Below are positions 29,099 to 32,567 of a stretch of 32,567 bases of DNA, piece by piece. Each line of letters opens with the position of its first letter. Positions within the stretch are counted from its first letter, which is position 1. The DNA is from a virus, in IMG/VR virus record IMGVR_UViG_3300035703_000300, positions 1 through 32,567 of that record, one strand, 5' to 3'. Position numbers and translations under genes: made by a program. The notes beneath the pieces were generated by a model that was not told the DNA's origin, did not search any database, and worked only from the letters and a program-made list of their open reading frames with translations.

Positions 29099-29812
29099 AT
29101 GGCCTTTGTAGCAGGTCGCAGAGCCAAGGTTCTCATCGGTGAGTTCGACCTTTCGGCCTTCCTGAACAACGTTTCTGCCGCTCGCACTGCGGATTTGGCC
29201 GATGTCTCGGTCTTCCACGGGAATGCGGACCGCGTGTTCTTGAAGACCATGCAGGCGGCGACCGTCACCCTGTCCGGATTCATCGACACAGTGGCCGGGG
29301 CAACGGAGCCTGTCTTGTCGTCGTTCCTGACCGGGACCTCGACCCGTGCGGTCTCGATCTTCTGGGATGCCGATGCTATCGGCTCGCCGGGTATCTGCGG
29401 CGCGGGCTGGGAAGGGTCTTACGAGGACTCGGCCCCGGTCGACGGCGTCCAGGCCATCGCGGCAAACCTGACCTTCAGCGGGCAGGTTGACCGGGCGGTA
29501 TCGCTTCACGCACTCGAGGCAGAGACTGGGACCGGGGCCTATACCTCGGTTGACGGGGGCGCGTCGAGCTCGAACGGGGCAGTCGCAAACCTTCACGTCA
29601 CCGCGGCCGGGGCATCTGGTACCGGGACCGTGGTCGTGCAGGACTCGGCAGACAACATGACCTTCGCAACGATCGGAACCTTCTCGAACTTCACCGCGGC
29701 GACCTCGCAGACGATCTACATCGCGGGGACGGTCCGCCGATATGTCCGGGCTAACTTGACCTCGGCCCGCAACACCCAGACCTTCGCGGTCGCGTTCGGC
29801 CGCAGGCCGTAG
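29099..29812 (+). CDS. Tail tube protein A with added C-terminal domain
   Basis: A 237-residue protein (ATG 29099; AGGATCG just upstream). Residues 1-155 match the smaller tail tube protein downstream: 'KVLIGEFDLSAFLNNVS', 'ADLADVSVFHGNADRVF', 'AATVTLSGFID' versus 'FLSNVSLTRNGDTLDV', 'DSDREFIQ', 'ATITISGYFD'. Residues ~160-237 are an extra beta domain ('VVVQDSADNMTFATI', 'TIYIAGTVRRYVRANLT'), likely exposed. Of the two, this looks like a decorated tube or a minor tube subunit. Confidence 0.85.
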   Translation: MAFVAGRRAKVLIGEFDLSAFLNNVSAARTADLADVSVFHGNADRVFLKTMQAATVTLSGFIDTVAGATEPVLSSFLTGTSTRAVSIFWDADAIGSPGICGAGWEGSYEDSAPVDGVQAIAANLTFSGQVDRAVSLHALEAETGTGAYTSVDGGASSSNGAVANLHVTAAGASGTGTVVVQDSADNMTFATIGTFSNFTAATSQTIYIAGTVRRYVRANLTSARNTQTFAVAFGRRP

Positions 29813-29821
29813 GAGGACCCC

Positions 29822-30217
29822 ATGGCTTTTAGCGCAGGAAAGAACGTCACCTTCTCGCTCAACGGGACCGCGATCGGCACGTTCCTGTCCAACGTGTCCC
29901 TGACCCGGAATGGCGATACCCTCGACGTGACCACCTTCGGCGACTCGGACCGCGAGTTCATCCAGGGTCTTCGCTCGGCGACCATCACGATCTCGGGCTA
30001 CTTCGACCCGACGGCCTCGACGGGCCCGGATGCGGTCCTCGCGACCTCCTTCGCCGATACCGACGGCGTGGCCTTCTCGCTCGTCTTCGGGACCGGAACC
30101 ACGGTGACGTACAGCGGCTCCTGCCTCGTCGCCAGCTACGAGACCTCGGCCGCGGTTGACGGGATCATCGCTTTCTCGGCTAGCCTGACGGCAACCGGGG
30201 CGATCACCCGTTCATAA
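29822..30217 (+). CDS. Tail tube protein B (probable major subunit)
   Basis: A 131-residue protein from ATG 29822 with AGGAGGACCCC upstream, a strong ribosome site. 'GKNVTFSLNGTAIGTFLSNVS', 'TLDVTTFGDSDREFIQGL', 'ATITISGYFDPT' and the closing 'VVYS-like' strand 'VTYSGSCLVASYETSAAVDG' are tube-protein features, and the compact size without extension suits hexameric stacking around the tape measure. It is a paralogue of the gene just upstream. Confidence 0.88.
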   Translation: MAFSAGKNVTFSLNGTAIGTFLSNVSLTRNGDTLDVTTFGDSDREFIQGLRSATITISGYFDPTASTGPDAVLATSFADTDGVAFSLVFGTGTTVTYSGSCLVASYETSAAVDGIIAFSASLTATGAITRS

Positions 30218-30232
30218 GAAAGACAGGAACCT

Positions 30233-30556
30233 TTGCGCGATTCACTCAAGGCCATCCTTGCCCCTCGGGTCGAGCCCTTCGAGCTCGGTCCGGGGGTCTC
30301 GGTCAAGGTCAAGGAGCTCTCTCTCAAGGAGCGGATCTCTTGGCGCGAGGCTTCCATCGAGGCCGACGGCAAGCTCAAGGACAACTGGATCGCGGAACTC
30401 CTGTTCCGTTGTGTCTGTGACGAGGACGGGTCCGCGGTCTGGGATGCCCCCGAGGATGTCGACGGTTCCGAGTCGGTCCTTGGCAGGCTCCTAGAGGCCG
30501 CACAGCGGGTCAACGGTCTAGCCGCGGACAGCACGAAGGAGGCCCAGGGAAACTAG
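30233..30556 (+). CDS. Tail assembly chaperone, short form (gpG-like)
   Basis: A 107-residue protein read from TTG 30233, with AAGACAGGAA upstream. It is helical with a strand start (FELGPGVSVKVKEL) and 'LKERISWREASIEADGKL'. Position between tube and tape-measure genes identifies it as the chaperone that coats the tape. It ends with TAG 30554-30556 right after the slippery sequence GGGAAAC, which allows a longer product. No ATG is available near this start, so TTG initiation is supported by the good ribosome site. Confidence 0.88.
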   Translation: MRDSLKAILAPRVEPFELGPGVSVKVKELSLKERISWREASIEADGKLKDNWIAELLFRCVCDEDGSAVWDAPEDVDGSESVLGRLLEAAQRVNGLAADSTKEAQGN

Positions 30557-30747
30557 AGCGGCTCCCGGAACTTCGCGTTGCGATGCGACTTTGCCGGGAG
30601 CTCGGGAAGACCCTCGGGGAACTGCTCGAAGGGATGACCGCGGCGGAATTCGAGTTGTGGATCGGGTTGTGGAAGATCGAGGCCCTCGAAGAAGCCGAGC
30701 GACAAGTCCGGGCGAAGGCACAAGCAGGGGGGCGGCGTCGTGGCTGA
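30233..30747 (+). CDS. Tail assembly chaperone, long frameshifted form (gpGT-like)
   Basis: A -1 slip on GGGAAAC at 30547-30553 joins the first 107 residues to 64 more in the -1 frame, ending with TGA 30745-30747; total about 171 residues. The added part carries 'RLPELRVAMRLCRELGKTLGELLEGM', then 'TAAEFELWIGLWKIEALEEA', the T-domain pattern of siphovirus chaperones with a Trp pair for contacting the tube. The position just before the tape measure is canonical (lambda G/GT type). A few percent of product is usual; efficiency here cannot be judged. Confidence 0.9.
30547..30601 (+). promoter_or_regulatory. Programmed -1 frameshift signal with stimulatory stem
   Basis: The heptamer GGGAAAC (30547-30553) fits X-XXY-YYZ in the zero frame (G GGA AAC), followed at once by TAG. 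After a 7-base spacer, GCTCCCGG (30561-30568) pairs perfectly with CCGGGAGC (30594-30601). Within the 25-base loop TCGC/GCGA may form a further stem. Slip sequence, spacer and stem are the standard arrangement. Confidence 0.92.
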
Positions 30748-32567
30748 GAGAGTAGAAGTCCTCATAACAGGGGACGCGTCCGGTCTAATCAGGACCACGG
30801 ACCAAGCCTCGGCAGCAATGGCCGACTTCGGGCGGTCGGCGGGCAAGCTTTCCGGGATCGCGGATGCCTTGCGGTCGGACTTCGGCCGGATGACCGGGGC
30901 CTTCGCTGCGGCGCAAGTCGGGGTATCCGCGGTCATCGGTGCCTTTAACCAGGCAGCGGCCGCGGTACAGGCGATGAATGCCGAGGTCATCGACGCCGAG
31001 CGGGTGGCCTCGAAGTTGATTGCGGTCTTCGATGGGGCCGAGGGTGCCGCGGCCCGGTTGACGGCTCAAGCGGAAGCCCTTGCCGGGTCGACCGTGTTCT
31101 TCGATGACGACGCCATCAAGTCCGCGGCCGCGGCCCTTCGTGCGTTCGATCTGACCGAGCAGGAGATATCTAGGCTCCTGCCTGCGGCCGTCAACCTTGC
31201 AACCGTGTTCGGGACGGACCTCGACTCGGCGGCCCAGAAGCTCGCCCTCGGTCTGAACGGGTCGACCCGCGGGCTCCGCGAGTTCGGGATCGTGGTCAAG
31301 GAAGGGGCCGATCGGTCCGATGTCTTCGCCCAGATCCTTGAGCGGGGCGAGAAGGCCGCGAAGGGTGCCGCGGATGCTCAGGGCGGATTGCGCGGGGCCA
31401 CCGAGGGACTCAGGAAGGCTCAAGGCGAGTTCAACCAGGCGATCGGGAACCTGCTCGCGGGTCCTCAGTCGGCCCTCCTTAACTTCTTGACGGACGCCAC
31501 GAACAGGGCCGCGGGTCTTGCTAACTCGATGGCCGGGGCGACCGAGCAACTCATCAAGACTGCCCGGGTCATCGACCCGTTGACCGGGAAGATCGTCGAG
31601 GCGACTGGGGTCGGCGGGAAGGATCTGTTCGGACCGGGGAGCCTGACCGCTCAGTTCGCAGGCAAGACGGCCCCCCCTGCGGAAGCAGACCCGGTCAAGA
31701 AGGCAGAGACCGCGGCCAAGGTGACAAAGAAGGCGGTCGACGATTCCGCCAAGATTCAAGCCGACTTGATCCGGCAGCAGGACGACCGGAACGCGTTCGA
31801 GCGTCGGCTCCTTGAAGACCGTATCGCGGCAAACGATGCCCAGATCGTCAAGGACAACAGGGCCGCTCAAGAGATCATCGACAACTTCGACGCGGCGAAC
31901 CGGAAGCGCAACGAGGATACGGTAAAGGCCTTCGAGCAGGCTCAAGCGTTGATCGAGCAGGCGAACCGGGACTTTGCATCGGGCATCACGGCCGCGGGTC
32001 GTTTGCTCATCGATATCGTTCGAGGCGATGCTTCGCTGGGCGGTATCATCCGGGCCTTCGGTGGTCTTGCCACGGGCGCGGGCGCGGCATTCGGTGGACC
32101 GATCGGGGCGGCCCTTGCCGGGGTCGGGGTCGAGGTTGCCGCGGCTATCGCGGACGGATTCGGCAAGCAGGAGTCCGCGGCCGACGAGCTCAGGAAGGCC
32201 GGGCAGAAGTTGACCGAGGCAGGCGAGACGATCACCGAGGCCGAGCGTGAACGGCGGATTGATCAGGCGAAGAACCTAGCACGGGCGGCAGGGTTGACCG
32301 AGGGGGATATCGCTCGGGCGGTTGCCGCGGCCCGGGGCAATGAAGCAGGCGTCCCCGGCCGTCGGACTCAGGGATTGCCCGGGGTCGGCGAGACGGTGTC
32401 CTTCGTCGGCGGGGTGCCTTCCGTCGGACCGAATGGCCAGCAGTTCGGGGCGGCAGGCGCGGAACTCGAGCAGGGGATGTTGACGGTCGGCGGGTTCCGT
32501 CCGGAACCGCTGCCGGGCTTCGTGACCGGGGCACCGGGGCAAGGCATCCTGTCCCCTGGGACTGCCC
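30740..32567 (+). CDS. Tape measure protein, N-terminal and central part (continues at position 1)
   Basis: Read from GTG 30740, overlapping the frameshifted chaperone end. The full product is about 703 residues after joining to 1-411. It is helical and Ala-rich throughout, with a coiled-coil region near residues 320-410 (LIRQQDDRNAFERRLLEDRI, ANRKRNEDTVKAFEQ) and a Gly/Ala-rich hydrophobic stretch near 430-465 (FGGLATGAGAAFGGPIG). At ~1.5 A per residue in an extended helix this would set a tail of about 100 nm. Part 32441-32567 repeats 1-127 as contig overlap. Confidence 0.9.
   Translation, partial: MAERVEVLITGDASGLIRTTDQASAAMADFGRSAGKLSGIADALRSDFGRMTGAFAAAQVGVSAVIGAFNQAAAAVQAMNAEVIDAERVASKLIAVFDGAEGAAARLTAQAEALAGSTVFFDDDAIKSAAAALRAFDLTEQEISRLLPAAVNLATVFGTDLDSAAQKLALGLNGSTRGLREFGIVVKEGADRSDVFAQILERGEKAAKGAADAQGGLRGATEGLRKAQGEFNQAIGNLLAGPQSALLNFLTDATNRAAGLANSMAGATEQLIKTARVIDPLTGKIVEATGVGGKDLFGPGSLTAQFAGKTAPPAEADPVKKAETAAKVTKKAVDDSAKIQADLIRQQDDRNAFERRLLEDRIAANDAQIVKDNRAAQEIIDNFDAANRKRNEDTVKAFEQAQALIEQANRDFASGITAAGRLLIDIVRGDASLGGIIRAFGGLATGAGAAFGGPIGAALAGVGVEVAAAIADGFGKQESAADELRKAGQKLTEAGETITEAERERRIDQAKNLARAAGLTEGDIARAVAAARGNEAGVPGRRTQGLPGVGETVSFVGGVPSVGPNGQQFGAAGAELEQGMLTVGGFRPEPLPGFVTGAPGQGILSPGTA
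32441..32567. repeat. Terminal direct repeat, right copy
   Basis: Identical over 127 bases to positions 1-127 at the start of the window. It lies inside the tape-measure gene, whose frame is kept across the join. See the left copy for why it is taken as assembly overlap and not a biological terminus. Confidence 0.95.

Noticed and set aside
30785-31945. A 386-codon minus-strand frame opposite the tape measure
   Set aside because: Composition of a shadow frame and no promoter or ribosome site; the tape measure is supported by position and by the frame across the join.
32441-32567. True packaged terminal repeat
   Set aside because: It is only 127 bases, equal to a standard k-mer, and lies within a coding gene; true short terminal repeats usually sit between genes near the terminase.
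1-32567. tRNA genes, CRISPR arrays, insertion sequences, integrase
   Set aside because: I looked for cloverleaf-like arms with CCA ends, regularly spaced repeats, transposase DDE or serine/tyrosine recombinase signatures and found none that I can support; a tRNA scan would settle the first.

Overview
The window is one complete small tailed-phage genome. Bases 1-127 recur exactly at 32441-32567, and the tape-measure gene reads through that join in one frame, so the molecule is circular or circularly permuted with a unit length of 32,440 bp. All convincing genes are on the + strand and are densely packed, mostly with ATGA, GTGA or TTGA stop/start overlaps. DNA is high-GC with standard Shine-Dalgarno sites and sigma70-type promoters, so the host is a bacterium with high-GC DNA; the sequence does not say which. 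I see no tRNA, integrase, excisionase or DNA polymerase. The module order (terminase, HK97-type head, long-tail genes, tape measure) indicates a siphovirus, probably lytic.

Layout. 30740 to 411 through the join: tape measure. 408-5591: tail hub and a large receptor-binding fibre. 5601-6597: lysis genes (XhlA-like membrane protein, M15 zinc endolysin, putative holin). 6598-6983: a non-coding stretch with a promoter, two terminators and a candidate small RNA. 6984-9223: early regulators (ribbon-helix-helix and winged-helix proteins) and a possible sliding-clamp relative. 9331-14089: DNA metabolism (Cas4-like nuclease fused to a HIRAN-like domain, SSB-like protein, PrimPol-SF3 primase-helicase). 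14090-14391: AT-rich intergenic candidate origin. 14392-16340: small genes including a RusA resolvase. 16333-19263: small terminase, ParB-methyltransferase, a 35-aa membrane peptide and large terminase. 19264-21420: an accessory island of small genes in separate promoter/terminator cassettes. 21470-30747: portal, MuF, protease, capsid, head completion proteins, two tail-tube paralogues and a frameshifted tail-assembly chaperone.

How it fits together. Five promoters (6930, 9220, 19283, 19908, 21024) share an inverted repeat ACGGG-N9/10-CCYGY between the -35 and -10 boxes. Three of them also carry a palindrome upstream of the -35. The first of the five drives the ribbon-helix-helix gene, which suggests an autoregulated phage regulator controlling an early regulon that includes the accessory island. 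This coordinated set of operators, leader hairpins, rho-independent terminators and unknown small proteins is the most likely undescribed system here. Replication probably uses the phage primase-helicase and SSB with a host polymerase. The head and tail genes form one long late block without an obvious internal strong promoter.
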